Source: JAOTZA01 sp965224065
Lineage (GTDB): Bacteria; Acidobacteriota; Thermoanaerobaculia; Multivoradales; JAHEKO01
Direction: 5' to 3'
NCBI GenBank assembly: GCA_965224065.1
Contig: CBDCYF010000005.1
Span: forward strand, 3,534,001 to 3,598,000
Length of the DNA stretch: 64,000 nt
The notes beneath the pieces were generated by a model that was given only the letters and a program-made list of their open reading frames with translations, was not told the DNA's origin and made no database searches. The translations under genes were made by a program, and so were the position numbers. This document shows positions 16,490 to 24,979 of the stretch, piece after piece; the stretch's first letter is position 1, and every line of letters starts with the position of its first letter.

Positions 16490-16894
16490 CTACTCACCGG
16501 ACCCCTCCTGTGGATCGGCCTCTTGGGCCGCCTCGGCCATCAGTTCGATGGCGCGCTCGATCGGGATGCTCGCGACGCCGGCCGCCTCGTCCACCCAGGC
16601 GTAGGATGTGAGCACTTTCTCTTCGGCGGCCCGGAGTTCCCGCATCTCTTTGAGTGGATACTCCTGCAGCAGTGGCCCAGGAATCTCGGGCGCCTCGCGG
16701 GCTTCGAGCAGCACCGGCGGGGCCGGGTCCTGGGCCTCCTCGAGGTTTCGTAGGAACACCGAGGCGAACCACATCAGGCCCGCCGCCACCGCGACCAGGA
16801 CCGACAATCCGATCGCAAAGCCGACGATGGACCGGACGTCCAGATCGTGCGGATCCAGGTCCGGTCTCAAGGGACGATGGGCGTCGTCTGTCAT
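16490..16894 (-). CDS. Single-helix membrane protein between actF and sco, unknown
   Basis: 134 residues. A short N-terminal cytoplasmic part rich in Asp, Pro and Arg, one transmembrane helix (SIVGFAIGLSVLVAVAAGLMWF, about residues 22-44), then an acidic helical periplasmic domain rich in Glu and Ala (EKVLTSYAWVDEAAGVASIPIERAIELM). The YAWVDEAAGVASIPIERAI string resembles the conserved stretch of small proteins that I recall accompanying caa3/ACIII operons; the function is unknown, perhaps assembly. It starts within the actF stop (ATGA) and ends 4 nt before sco, so it is surely in the operon. Confidence 0.8.
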   Translation of the reverse strand: MTDDAHRPLRPDLDPHDLDVRSIVGFAIGLSVLVAVAAGLMWFASVFLRNLEEAQDPAPPVLLEAREAPEIPGPLLQEYPLKEMRELRAAEEKVLTSYAWVDEAAGVASIPIERAIELMAEAAQEADPQEGSGE

Positions 16895-18102
16895 TCGTCG
16901 TCCTCGTCGAGGGCTTCGCCCAGGTAGGGCTCGAAGACCGGCAGCAGCGGACGCTTTCTGAGCTGCCCGATGTAGACCGCCGTCCACAGCCCGCCGATGC
17001 CGATCAGGGTGGCGAAATCGAGCCAGTGGAAGTGCAGCCCGGAGTGCTCGCCGTGTCCAAAGGCCGGCGCGGCCAGCCAGTAGAGATCCAGCCAGCGCAT
17101 TGCCAGCAGGATGAGCGCCACGATCGCCAGCCGTTTGGCGTCACGCTTGAGATCGCGCGACAGTAGCAATACAAACGGCAAGGCGAAGTGTCCGACGGCC
17201 AGCGCGATCGACACCCACTTCCACCCGCCGTCGGTGCGCGCCAGATACCAGGCGACCTCCTCCGGCAGGTTCCCCGACCAGATGATGATGAGCTGCGAGA
17301 GCTGGAAGTAGGTCCACAGCATGACAAACGCGAGCAGCAGCTTGCCGTAGTCGTGGAAATGGCGCGGCCGGAGCAGGCCTTGGAGCGGTGGCCGGCGGGC
17401 GAAGTAGAGCGCCACCGGGATCAGCCAGGCGAGTGCCGACACCGCGTGGCCGCCGATAAAGGACACGCCGAAGATCGACGAATACCAATGCGGGTCGAGC
17501 GACATCAGCCAGTCCACCGAGGCGAAAGTCGCGGTCAGAGCGTAGAGGACCAGGCCCGGCCCCGCGACGTGCTGCATCCGCCGGAACAGCTTGCCGCTCT
17601 TTTCATGGTCCTGCTTGAGCGACAGCCGGTTGAGGACCCAGGCGATCGAGATCCACACGGCGAAATAGAAGATCGCGCGGGCGACAAAGAAGCGCGGCTC
17701 GAGGTACCAAGCCTTTTGCTGGATCAGCTCGTCGTGCGCAACCACCTCGGGCTGTGCCCAGACAAAGAGTTCCTTCATTCCCAACACGATGGGGACAAAG
17801 AGCAGCGCCAGAAACGGGAACGTGCGGGTGGCGGCACCCAGGATGCGCCGGACCATGAGCCCCCAGGCGCCCTTGGTGAGCTGGTGGAGCAGACCGAGCG
17901 CAAAACAGCCCAGGGCGATCCCGAGCCAGAACAGCCAGGACACCAGATACGAGCGGTAGAACTGGGTCGAGTCCAAAAAGAAGCCGAGAACGGACACGCC
18001 GAGCCCGATCGCGGCCGCGATCCAGGCTTTTTTCTGCAGGTCCGCCAGGCTCGCGGGCGGTGACAGGTCCGTGCCGGCCGGTAGGACGAGATCGGAGCTC
18101 AT
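16891..18102 (-). CDS. actF: Alternative complex III subunit ActF (NrfD-like quinol-binding membrane subunit 2)
   Basis: 403 residues with about ten transmembrane helices, for example KAWIAAAIGLGVSVLGFFL, YLVSWLFWLGIALGCFALGL and FPFLALLFVPIVLGM. The HxLTKGAWG string and the MSLDPHWYSSIFGVSF region are characteristic of the ActF family. Together with ActC it forms the membrane part of the quinol:cytochrome c oxidoreductase. ATG 18102 overlaps the actE stop (ATGA); the end overlaps the next gene in the same way. Confidence 0.93.
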   Translation of the reverse strand: MSSDLVLPAGTDLSPPASLADLQKKAWIAAAIGLGVSVLGFFLDSTQFYRSYLVSWLFWLGIALGCFALGLLHQLTKGAWGLMVRRILGAATRTFPFLALLFVPIVLGMKELFVWAQPEVVAHDELIQQKAWYLEPRFFVARAIFYFAVWISIAWVLNRLSLKQDHEKSGKLFRRMQHVAGPGLVLYALTATFASVDWLMSLDPHWYSSIFGVSFIGGHAVSALAWLIPVALYFARRPPLQGLLRPRHFHDYGKLLLAFVMLWTYFQLSQLIIIWSGNLPEEVAWYLARTDGGWKWVSIALAVGHFALPFVLLLSRDLKRDAKRLAIVALILLAMRWLDLYWLAAPAFGHGEHSGLHFHWLDFATLIGIGGLWTAVYIGQLRKRPLLPVFEPYLGEALDEDDE

Positions 18103-18731
18103 TCTCCCGACTCCTCCGACGTCGGATGACCGTCGTGGTGGCCGGCGTCCTCGATGGAGATTTCCAAGTCGTAGGTCTCGAGCGCGGCCAGGTCGGTCGC
18201 GTCGAGCATCGCCACCGGCGCGTTGCGGCTGAGCTGAAGGGCGCGGATGTAGGCGCCGATCGCCCACCGGTCCTTCACCGGGATCTGGGCGGAGTAGCCC
18301 GACATCTGGCCAAAGCCGTTGGTCGCGACCTCAAAGAAGTAGCCCACCGGGACATCGCGCAGACGGTCCTGGTGGAACGACTCGGGCTGCTTGAACCCGC
18401 GGCGCACGATCATTCCGCGGCCGTCTCCGGCACGCCCGTGGCACGGCGAGCAGAAAATGTCGAAGCGCTCCCGCCCGCGCGTCAGCGCCTCGGCGGTCAC
18501 CGGCATCGGCAACGTCGCCGCCAGCTCGCCGTTGGCGTCGAGACCGCGGTACAAATGGTCGTCGTCGCGCAGCTCGCCGCGGGCGACCGTCCCCGGGACC
18601 GGTTGCCGCGACGCCCGCCCGTCGCTGAAGAACGCGCTTGTCTCGAGCGGCTCGTACTTGGGCTGGTCGTGCATGTCCTGCCGGCAGCCGGTGAGCGCCG
18701 TGAGGGCAAGCAGCGCCACGGTGACCGTCAC
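18099..18731 (-). CDS. actE: Alternative complex III subunit ActE (monohaem cytochrome c lipoprotein)
   Basis: About 210 residues from GTG 18731: signal sequence with lipobox (LTALTGC, Cys16), then a cytochrome c domain with one haem site CSPCH (Cys94-His98) and a likely Met ligand in GFGQMSGY. ActE carries electrons out of the complex toward the oxidase. The frame stays open further upstream through three REP elements (encoding runs such as VGAGLAPAR), which is repeat DNA and not protein-like, so the start right after the repeat is preferred. No ribosome-binding site is visible there because the repeat has replaced the normal intercistronic junction. Confidence 0.9.
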   Translation of the reverse strand: MTVTVALLALTALTGCRQDMHDQPKYEPLETSAFFSDGRASRQPVPGTVARGELRDDDHLYRGLDANGELAATLPMPVTAEALTRGRERFDIFCSPCHGRAGDGRGMIVRRGFKQPESFHQDRLRDVPVGYFFEVATNGFGQMSGYSAQIPVKDRWAIGAYIRALQLSRNAPVAMLDATDLAALETYDLEISIEDAGHHDGHPTSEESGE

Positions 18732-18732
18732 G

Positions 18733-18870
18733 CGGGCGGGGGCAAGCCCCGCCCCTACACTGCCGGCGCCGGGTCCAACCCCGCCGAGTTTGGAGCGGGC
18801 GGGGGCAAGCCCCGCCCCTACACAATGGAGAGCCGCCACCCTTGTAGGGGCGGGGCTTGCCTCCGCCCGC
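18733..18870. repeat. Three REP-like elements between actD and actE
   Basis: Copies at 18733-18758, 18795-18821 (same orientation) and 18844-18870 (inverted) fill most of the 178-bp actD-actE gap. The second and third copies face each other and could form a long hairpin in the operon mRNA, which might affect actE expression relative to actABCD. Confidence 0.82.
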
Positions 18871-18909
18871 CCGCCCGGCAGGGTCGCCGGCCGCTTCGGG
18901 CTGCGCAGC

Positions 18910-19473
18910 TTATTCCTCAACTTCCGACACCTCCATCGGGTCGAGGCTTTCGAGAAGCTCGCGGGTCTGCTCGAGGTCGAACTTTGGGTCGACCGTGCCG
19001 ATCATCAAAAAGAAGCTGTCGCGCGAAGCCGCGCGAAAGCTCTTGACATTGAAAGCCGGGTGGTAGGGGCGCGGCAGCCCGTTGAGCGCGAACATGCCGA
19101 GCACCGCGGCAAAGGCCGCGAAGAGAATCGTGGTCTCGAAGGTCGGCACGATAAAGGCCACCCAGGAATTGAGCGGGCGCCCGCCGACGTTGAGCGGGTA
19201 CTCGATCACCGAGCTCCAGTACTGGAGCGCGAAACCGGCGATCGCGCCGGTGAGTCCGCCTCCCAGGACGATCAGCGGCAGCTTGGAGCGGTGATGACCG
19301 ATCGCCTCCCACACTTCCTCGATCGGATAGGGCGTATAGGCGTCGAGCTGGGTGTAGCCGGCCTCTCGTGCCGTTTCGCAGGCCTGGATCAACTCCGCCG
19401 GCGAAGAGAACTCGGCCATCAGACCGTAGAGCGGCTTGCCGTTGCCGCTCCGCCACTTGCGGCCGGCGCTCAC
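18910..19473 (-). CDS. actD: Alternative complex III subunit ActD (DUF3341)
   Basis: 187 residues from GTG 19473, which overlaps the actC stop (GTGA). The start is supported by the family's N-terminal pattern KPLYGLMAEFSSPAELI. Two membrane helices follow (LPLIVLGGGLTGAIAGFALQYW and VAFIVPTFETTILFAAFAAVLG), then the FNVKSFRAASRDSFFLMIGT motif of DUF3341. It is a structural membrane subunit without cofactors. Confidence 0.93.
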   Translation of the reverse strand: MSAGRKWRSGNGKPLYGLMAEFSSPAELIQACETAREAGYTQLDAYTPYPIEEVWEAIGHHRSKLPLIVLGGGLTGAIAGFALQYWSSVIEYPLNVGGRPLNSWVAFIVPTFETTILFAAFAAVLGMFALNGLPRPYHPAFNVKSFRAASRDSFFLMIGTVDPKFDLEQTRELLESLDPMEVSEVEE

Positions 19474-20846
19474 GACGCTTCCTCCTTCTTGCGCTTGGCG
19501 TCCGGAAGGATGGTCCGCATCTCGAAGATCGAAATCATCGGCAGGAAACGCAGGAACAGGAACAGCAGCGCCACGAACAGCCCGAGGGTGCCGATATAGG
19601 TCGCCCAATCCCAGAAGGTGCCGCTGTACATCCCCCACGAAGAGGGCAGGAAGTCGCGGTGCAGACTGGTGACCACGATCACAAAGCGCTCGAGCCACAT
19701 ACCGACGTTGACGAACATGGCGGCCAGAAAGACGATCCAGGGCCTCGAGCGGACCGAACGGATCCACAGGATCTGGGGCGCCAGCACGTTGCACAGCAGC
19801 AGCGCCCACCAGTGGTACTTATACGGCCCGGTGATCCGGTTGAGGATCATGAACTCCTCGTACTGGTTGCCGCTGTAGAAGGCCATGAAGATCTCGACCA
19901 TGTAGCCATAGGCCACGATCAGACCGGTGGCGAGCATCACCTTGGCCATGTTCTGGATGTGGCGCAGGGTGATGAAATCCTGGAGGCCGAACACCGCCCG
20001 CAGCGGGATCGCCAGGGTCAGGACCATGGCGAAGCCGGCGAAGATGGCTCCGGCCACAAAGTAGGGCGGGAAGATGGTGGCGTGCCAACCGGCGAGCTGG
20101 CCGACCGCGAAGTCAAAGCTCACCACCGTGTGGACCGAGACCACCAGCGGCGTCGCCAGACCGGCGAGCAGCAGATAAGCGACCTCGTAGTTGTGCCAGT
20201 GCTCCGCCGAGCCCCGCCACCCCATGGCGCCAAAGCCGTAGACGATCTGCTTCCACTTGCGCTTGGAGCGGTCGCGCAGAGTGGCGAGATCGGGGATCAA
20301 GCCGACATACCAGAAGAGCGCCGAGACCAGCGCGTAGGTGGTGACCGCGAAGACGTCCCAGATCAAGGGGCTGCGAAACTGCGGCCACAGACCCATGGTG
20401 TTGGGGTAGGGGAGCAGCCAGTAGGCGAGCCACGGGCGCCCGACGTGGATGAGCGGAAAGATCCCGGCGCAGGCCACGGCAAAGAGCGTCATGGCCTCGG
20501 CAAACCGGTTGATCGAGGTGCGCCACTCCTGGCGCAACAGCAGCAGGATGGCCGAGATCAGGGTGCCGGCGTGCCCGATGCCGATCCACCAGACAAAGTT
20601 GATGATGGCAAAGCCCCAGCCCACCGGGACGTTCAAGCCCCAGATGCCGGTGCCCTCGACGACCAGCTTGGTGAGCGACACCAGCAGGAGCTGGACGAGC
20701 AGAAACGCGACCCCAAAACCCACCCACCACCAGCGTGGCGTGCGCTCGAGGACGATCGAGCTGATCTTGTCGGTGACGGTCCCCGAGGTGTGCCCGGGGG
20801 CGACCACCGGGGGCTTGCCCATCAGGGTGTCGGGACCCTGCGTCAC
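19470..20846 (-). CDS. actC: Alternative complex III subunit ActC (NrfD/PsrC-like quinol-binding subunit)
   Basis: 458 residues with about ten transmembrane helices. It shows ActC family strings such as FAIINFVWWIGIGHAGTLISAILLLL, RTSINRFAEAMTLFAVACAGIFPLIHVGR (quinol site and proton path region) and SFDFAVGQLAGWHATIFPPYFV. It oxidises menaquinol or ubiquinol at the periplasmic side and passes electrons to the Fe-S chain of ActB. It starts at GTG 20846. The gap to actB (181 bp) is an insertion; a copy of the actC start (GTGACGCAGGGTCC) still sits at the actB stop. Confidence 0.95.
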   Translation of the reverse strand: MTQGPDTLMGKPPVVAPGHTSGTVTDKISSIVLERTPRWWWVGFGVAFLLVQLLLVSLTKLVVEGTGIWGLNVPVGWGFAIINFVWWIGIGHAGTLISAILLLLRQEWRTSINRFAEAMTLFAVACAGIFPLIHVGRPWLAYWLLPYPNTMGLWPQFRSPLIWDVFAVTTYALVSALFWYVGLIPDLATLRDRSKRKWKQIVYGFGAMGWRGSAEHWHNYEVAYLLLAGLATPLVVSVHTVVSFDFAVGQLAGWHATIFPPYFVAGAIFAGFAMVLTLAIPLRAVFGLQDFITLRHIQNMAKVMLATGLIVAYGYMVEIFMAFYSGNQYEEFMILNRITGPYKYHWWALLLCNVLAPQILWIRSVRSRPWIVFLAAMFVNVGMWLERFVIVVTSLHRDFLPSSWGMYSGTFWDWATYIGTLGLFVALLFLFLRFLPMISIFEMRTILPDAKRKKEEAS

Positions 20847-21031
20847 GCTGCCCCCTCCCGGGCGGGGGCAAGCCCCGCCCCTACACGGGCGTTGCAGGTG
20901 ACAGGCCGTGCCACACGGAGGTTGCGGGTGACAGGCCGTGCCACACGGAGGTTGCGGGTGACAGGCCGTGCCACACGGAGGTTGCGGGCGGCGAGCTGTG
21001 CCCCGGTCGTGCCAAGAGGACCCTGCGTCAC
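20833..21031. repeat. Insertion at the actB/actC junction: REP element plus 30-bp tandem repeats flanked by a 14-bp direct repeat
   Basis: GGACCCTGCGTCAC occurs at 20833-20846 (over the actC start) and again at 21018-21031 (over the actB stop). Between the copies lie a REP element (20859-20884) and 3.8 tandem copies of a 30-bp unit beginning GTTGCGGGTGACAGGCCGTG (20891-20920, 20921-20950, 20951-20980, partial 20981-21003). On the coding strand the copy at the actB end still has the overlapping GTGA (stop TGA of actB within start GTG). The simplest reading is that actB and actC once overlapped by 4 bp and about 185 bp was inserted with duplication of the 14-bp target. Confidence 0.8.
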
Positions 21032-24000
21032 CCGTGATCCTCGGTTTTCTCCGCCGTGTCGGCCAGCGGGTTGGGGTTGGTGATCTTGGCGAGATAGCTG
21101 GTCCTCGGCCGGGTGCCGAGCTCGCTCAGGATGCCGTAGTCGAGCTTGTCTTTCTTGCGCCGGGTGACCTCGGACTCCGGGTCGTTGATGTCGCCAAAGA
21201 CAATCGCCCCGGTCGGGCAGACCTGCTGGCAGGCCGTCACCACCTCGCCGTCGCGCAGGTCGCGGTCCTCCCGCCGGGCCGCGATCCGGGCGGCGTTGAT
21301 GCGCTGGACGCAGTAGGTGCATTTTTCCATCACGCCGCGCGAGCGCACCGTGACGTCGGGGTTGCGGAGCAGCTCGAGCACGGGTGAGTCGGTGTCGTTG
21401 TACTTGAGGAAGTTGAACCGCCGGACCTTGTAGGGACAGTTGTTCGAGCAGTAGCGCGTGCCGACACAGCGGTTGTAGACCATGTCGTTCAAGCCCTCGT
21501 CGCTGTGGACGGTGGCGGCGACCGGGCAGACCACCTCGCAAGGAGCCTGCTCGCAGTGCATACACATGACCGGTTGGTGGTGCGCCCGGGGTGTGTCGCG
21601 GCTGCCCTCGTAGTAGCGGTCGATCCGGATCCAGTGCATCTCCCGCCCCCGCGCCACCTGGTCCTTGCCGACGATCGGGATGTTGTTCTCGGACTGGCAG
21701 GCGATCACGCAGGCGTTGCAGCCGGTACACGCGCCGAGGTCCACCGACAGCCCCCACGCGTGGCCTTCGTACTCCCAACCCTCGTAGAGGCTCAGGCTCT
21801 CGTCGATGCCGTGCCCGACGTGCTGGGCGAACTCGGGGTGGTGCGCGAAGTGGTCGAGGGTGGCGGTGCGGATGAGATGCCGGTCGCCGGCCGTCCTGCC
21901 TTCGACCTCGATGTTGCTGTGGAGCTGGGTCGACGACAACGGGTACTTTTCGGACGTCGGCATCAGCTCGAGACCGGGAACGTTCCACGGGGCGGCCGCG
22001 GTGCGCAGCCGGTAGGCGTCGAAGCCACACCCGTCGCCGATCCGCCCCGAGCGCGTGCGGCCGTAGCCGAGGGGCGCAGTGACCACGCCGGGTGCCTGCC
22101 CCGGATGGATCCACACCGGCGCGCGCAGAATCTGCGAACCGGGGCCGGTGCCCGCGCCCGGCACGATCAGCTCCACTACCTGGCCGTTCTCTAGCCCCAG
22201 ACGGTCGGCCAGCGCCGGCGCCACCAGCGCCGCGTTGTCCCAGGTGAGCTTGGTCAGCGGCTTGGGGCATTCCTGGAGCCAGCCGTTGTTGGCGAACCGG
22301 CCGTCCCAGACCGTGGGGTCGGGACGGAACGCGAGCTCGAGGCTGCCGGTGGCTCCGGTCGCCGTGTCGGCGCCCGCGATCTCGGCCGCGGCCGCCTCGG
22401 CGGCTCCGGACGCCGGCGCCAGGTCGAGCGGTTCGAGGGCGGTGTCGCTCACCAGCCCGTCGTGGAGCGATCGGCGCCACTGGCGGTCGAACCCTTCCCC
22501 GGCGGCCAGTTCGGCTCGCCAGTGCTCGCGCAACAACTCCTCGCCGGTCGGCGCCCCGGCGGCCGTTGCCGGCCCCTCGTCCGCTGCCAGCAAGGCTACG
22601 GTCTCGAGCGCGGTCCGGCCGTCGTAGAGCGGCTCGATCATCGGCTGAATCAACGACACGGTGCCGTCAAAGGCCCTGGAGTCGCCCCAGCTTTCGAGGA
22701 AATGCGCCTCCGGCAGCACCCACTGGCAGTACTCCGAGGTCTCGTTGCGGTAAAGCGACAGGTGAATCCGCCGCGTCACCTTTTGCATGACGCCCTGGAA
22801 GTCGAGATCGGCCGGCGCGTCGTAGACCGGGTTGCCCCCGAGAATCAGCAGGGCGTCGACCTCGCCCGCGGCCATGTCGGCGACCAGCTCGGAGATCGAT
22901 TCGGCCTCGTCCACGGGCTGCGCCTCGACCGGCTCGGTGACCAGCACCGTCTTGGAGACGTTGCCCAGTTCGGCGTTGATGGCGTGGGCGAGCGTGTGCA
23001 CGGCCGGGGGCGACGATTCCCCCGGGATCACCAGGGATCTGCCGCGATGGGCCTCCAGATCGCGCGCCACCACCTGGACGAGCTCGCCCAGGTGACCGTT
23101 TTGGGAGCCGGTCCCGGGCGCGCGGGCCACCCCGAGCTCCGCCGCCAGCGCCAGGGCAAACGCATCGCTCTCCCGCTGGCTGACCGGAATCCGGTGATCG
23201 GCCAGGGTTCCGGTGGCCGTGGGAGAGGATTCGAGGCAGTAGAGCCGGTTCATTCGGGAGCCGCGGGAGCCGTCGGCCGGCTCGACCCGGCGGCCGGCGG
23301 CGAAGTCCCGCGCGTAGCGGACCGACCCCGGGCCCTGGGTCAGAAAATCGCTCCCCAGCGCCACGATGACCTCGGCTTTCGACAAGTCGTAGCGCAGTCC
23401 GACCGGCCGGCCGAACAGGGCTTGCGCGCCGATCCGCGAGCGGTTGCCACCGACGGGCTGGTACTGGTGCCAGCGGGCCTTGGGGTATTTCTCGAGCAGC
23501 CGTTTGATGGCCTCGGCCAGCGACGGCGAGGTCACCGTTCCGGTCAGAACACGCAGCCGGGCGCCGCCCAGCTCTTCGAGCGCGTCCAGTCCGCGAGCGG
23601 TGTCCTCGGCAAAGCTCCGCCACGTGCTGATGCGGCCCAGCTTCTGGACCGTTTGATTGCGGTCCGGGTCGTAGAGATCCAGCACCGACGCTTGCGCGAA
23701 CACATCGGTGGCGCCGAGGCTGGCGGGATGCTCCGGGCTTCCTTCGATCTTGATCGGCCGGCCCATCTGGGTCTCGATCAGCAATCCGGTGGCGAAGCCG
23801 TCGAGCTCCATCGAAGTGGCGAAGAAAAGCGGCTTGCCCGGGATGATCTGCTCCGGCTGCTCGGCATAGGGCACGATGAGCTCGAGCGGTTGGCGGGTGC
23901 AGGCGGTGAGCCCACCCAGCGCCAGCGAAGCGCTCATGAGCTGGAGGAACCGCCGCCGGCTGACACCGTCCGCCCACTCCGAGGCCGCCTGCGGGAACTC

Positions 24001-24117
24001 CCGCTCGACCATCTCGAGGAACTCGGGCGAGCGCGACAGCTCCTCGAGGCTGCGCCACAGCTCGGGGCCGCGCTCGGTGTCGAGCGCGCCGTTGCCGATC
24101 TCGAGGTTCTTTCTCAC
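21028..24117 (-). CDS. actB: Alternative complex III subunit ActB (molybdopterin-like domain fused to Fe-S domain)
   Basis: 1029 residues from GTG 24117, overlapping the actA stop (GTGA); a TTG six codons earlier is less likely. An internal twin-arginine motif (SRRRFLQLM, about residues 53-61) precedes a hydrophobic stretch, as in other ActB proteins. Residues about 80-720 form the molybdopterin-oxidoreductase-like B1 domain, which in known ACIII lacks the Mo cofactor. The C-terminal B2 domain has four Fe-S cysteine groups: CTGCNACVIAC, CMHCEQAPCEVVC, CVGTRYCSNNC and CTYC...CQQVC. They form the electron wire from quinol to the haems of ActA and ActE. Confidence 0.95.
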   Translation of the reverse strand: MRKNLEIGNGALDTERGPELWRSLEELSRSPEFLEMVEREFPQAASEWADGVSRRRFLQLMSASLALGGLTACTRQPLELIVPYAEQPEQIIPGKPLFFATSMELDGFATGLLIETQMGRPIKIEGSPEHPASLGATDVFAQASVLDLYDPDRNQTVQKLGRISTWRSFAEDTARGLDALEELGGARLRVLTGTVTSPSLAEAIKRLLEKYPKARWHQYQPVGGNRSRIGAQALFGRPVGLRYDLSKAEVIVALGSDFLTQGPGSVRYARDFAAGRRVEPADGSRGSRMNRLYCLESSPTATGTLADHRIPVSQRESDAFALALAAELGVARAPGTGSQNGHLGELVQVVARDLEAHRGRSLVIPGESSPPAVHTLAHAINAELGNVSKTVLVTEPVEAQPVDEAESISELVADMAAGEVDALLILGGNPVYDAPADLDFQGVMQKVTRRIHLSLYRNETSEYCQWVLPEAHFLESWGDSRAFDGTVSLIQPMIEPLYDGRTALETVALLAADEGPATAAGAPTGEELLREHWRAELAAGEGFDRQWRRSLHDGLVSDTALEPLDLAPASGAAEAAAAEIAGADTATGATGSLELAFRPDPTVWDGRFANNGWLQECPKPLTKLTWDNAALVAPALADRLGLENGQVVELIVPGAGTGPGSQILRAPVWIHPGQAPGVVTAPLGYGRTRSGRIGDGCGFDAYRLRTAAAPWNVPGLELMPTSEKYPLSSTQLHSNIEVEGRTAGDRHLIRTATLDHFAHHPEFAQHVGHGIDESLSLYEGWEYEGHAWGLSVDLGACTGCNACVIACQSENNIPIVGKDQVARGREMHWIRIDRYYEGSRDTPRAHHQPVMCMHCEQAPCEVVCPVAATVHSDEGLNDMVYNRCVGTRYCSNNCPYKVRRFNFLKYNDTDSPVLELLRNPDVTVRSRGVMEKCTYCVQRINAARIAARREDRDLRDGEVVTACQQVCPTGAIVFGDINDPESEVTRRKKDKLDYGILSELGTRPRTSYLAKITNPNPLADTAEKTEDHG

Positions 24118-24770
24118 CGGTGGCACCTCGAGCAACTGGTCGACGGCTCGGCGTGGTAGCTGGCCACCAGCTCTTCACCCGACGGAACCGGCTGCTGGGC
24201 CGAGTCCGGTACCCAGGCGGTGTCGAACAGGGCCTCCTTGGGCCGCAGGTACTTCTCAGGCTCGCGGTGACAGTCCAGACACCATTCCATCTGCAACGAC
24301 TCCGCCTGGTAGAGCAGCGGCATCTGATCTACACGGCCGTGACACGACACACAGCCGACGCCCTTGGCGATGTGGATCGAGTGGTCGAAATAGACGTAGT
24401 CCGGGAGATCGTTGACCCGAATCCAGCGGATCGGCACCCCGGAGGCGAAGCTCTCCCGTACCGGCTCCAACATGGCGCTGTCGTTCCAGATCAGCTTGTG
24501 GCAGTTCATGCAGGTCGACGACGGCGGCAGGCCGGCGAAGGCCGAGGTCTCCACGGTGGTGTGGCAGTAGCGGCAGTCGATGCCGAGAGCCGCGGTGTGG
24601 TGGTCGTGCGAGAAGGGCACCGGTTGGGCGAGGGTCACACCCTGGCCGGTGTTGTAGGCGGACCGATCCAGCTTTGCGAACATCCAGCCGAGGGCGGCGA
24701 CAAAGAAAACCGCCCCAAAGAGCGAGACGCGGGCGATCGTGTTGGTCGATCGGTGGAAGATCTGGGACAT
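24114..24770 (-). CDS. actA: Alternative complex III subunit ActA (pentahaem cytochrome c)
   Basis: 218 residues. One N-terminal anchor helix (VSLFGAVFFVAALGWMF) precedes a periplasmic domain with exactly five CxxCH sites: CRYCH, CMNCH, CVSCH, CLDCH and CSRCH, the last at the very C-terminus. This number and the HDHHTAALGIDCRYCH context are diagnostic of ActA. It relays electrons from ActB to ActE or directly to the oxidase. It is the first gene of the 12-gene operon. Its predicted promoter with an overlapping Rex-type operator lies at 24794-24835. Confidence 0.95.
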   Translation of the reverse strand: MSQIFHRSTNTIARVSLFGAVFFVAALGWMFAKLDRSAYNTGQGVTLAQPVPFSHDHHTAALGIDCRYCHTTVETSAFAGLPPSSTCMNCHKLIWNDSAMLEPVRESFASGVPIRWIRVNDLPDYVYFDHSIHIAKGVGCVSCHGRVDQMPLLYQAESLQMEWCLDCHREPEKYLRPKEALFDTAWVPDSAQQPVPSGEELVASYHAEPSTSCSRCHR

Positions 24771-24793
24771 TCGAGTGAGCGCCAGAAGGCGAG

Positions 24794-24822
24794 ATCATAC
24801 ATTTTCACCCGGAGCTTGTGAA
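24794..24822 (-). promoter_or_regulatory. Predicted sigma70-type promoter of the act-cox operon
   Basis: On the minus strand: -35 TTCACA (24822-24817, five of six matches to TTGACA), a 17-nt spacer, and -10 TATGAT (24799-24794). Transcription would start around 24787, giving a short leader to actA. The -35 lies inside the palindrome at 24814-24835. Confidence 0.65.
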
Positions 24823-24835
24823 TAGTTTCACAAGC
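24814..24835. promoter_or_regulatory. Rex-type operator overlapping the act-cox -35 box
   Basis: A perfect palindrome: GCTTGTGAA-TAGT-TTCACAAGC, 9-bp arms and a 4-nt spacer. The core TTGTGAA-N4-TTCACAA is the Rex consensus; Rex is an NADH-sensing repressor of respiratory genes. Position over the -35 box suits a repressor. The same core also satisfies the CRP/FNR-type pattern TGTGA-N6-TCACA, so a CRP-family protein is the alternative. No rex gene is in the window. Confidence 0.6.
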
Positions 24836-24979
24836 GAGCGGAGCGTTGAATGGACCCGCCGGAGGGCGCCCTACCCGGCGGGGTGTCGCCGCGCCGGCTG
24901 CCCCGGGAGAGAATCCTCCGTTAGTATCGATTTGTTTGACCGCTCGACCGCGGGGCCGAGGCGGCGGGACAATCGACCC

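Noticed and set aside
18732..18920. N-terminal extension of ActE through the REP repeats
   Set aside because: It would add translated repeat DNA before a clear signal peptide and lipobox; GTG 18731 is a better start.
20891..21003. CRISPR array
   Set aside because: The 30-bp units are directly adjacent with no spacers, and there are no cas genes; it is a tandem repeat.
20843..22480. Long frame across the actB/actC gap containing VARPVTRNLR-type repeats
   Set aside because: The repeated peptide is a translation of the 30-bp DNA repeat; the real genes are actB and actC in other frames.
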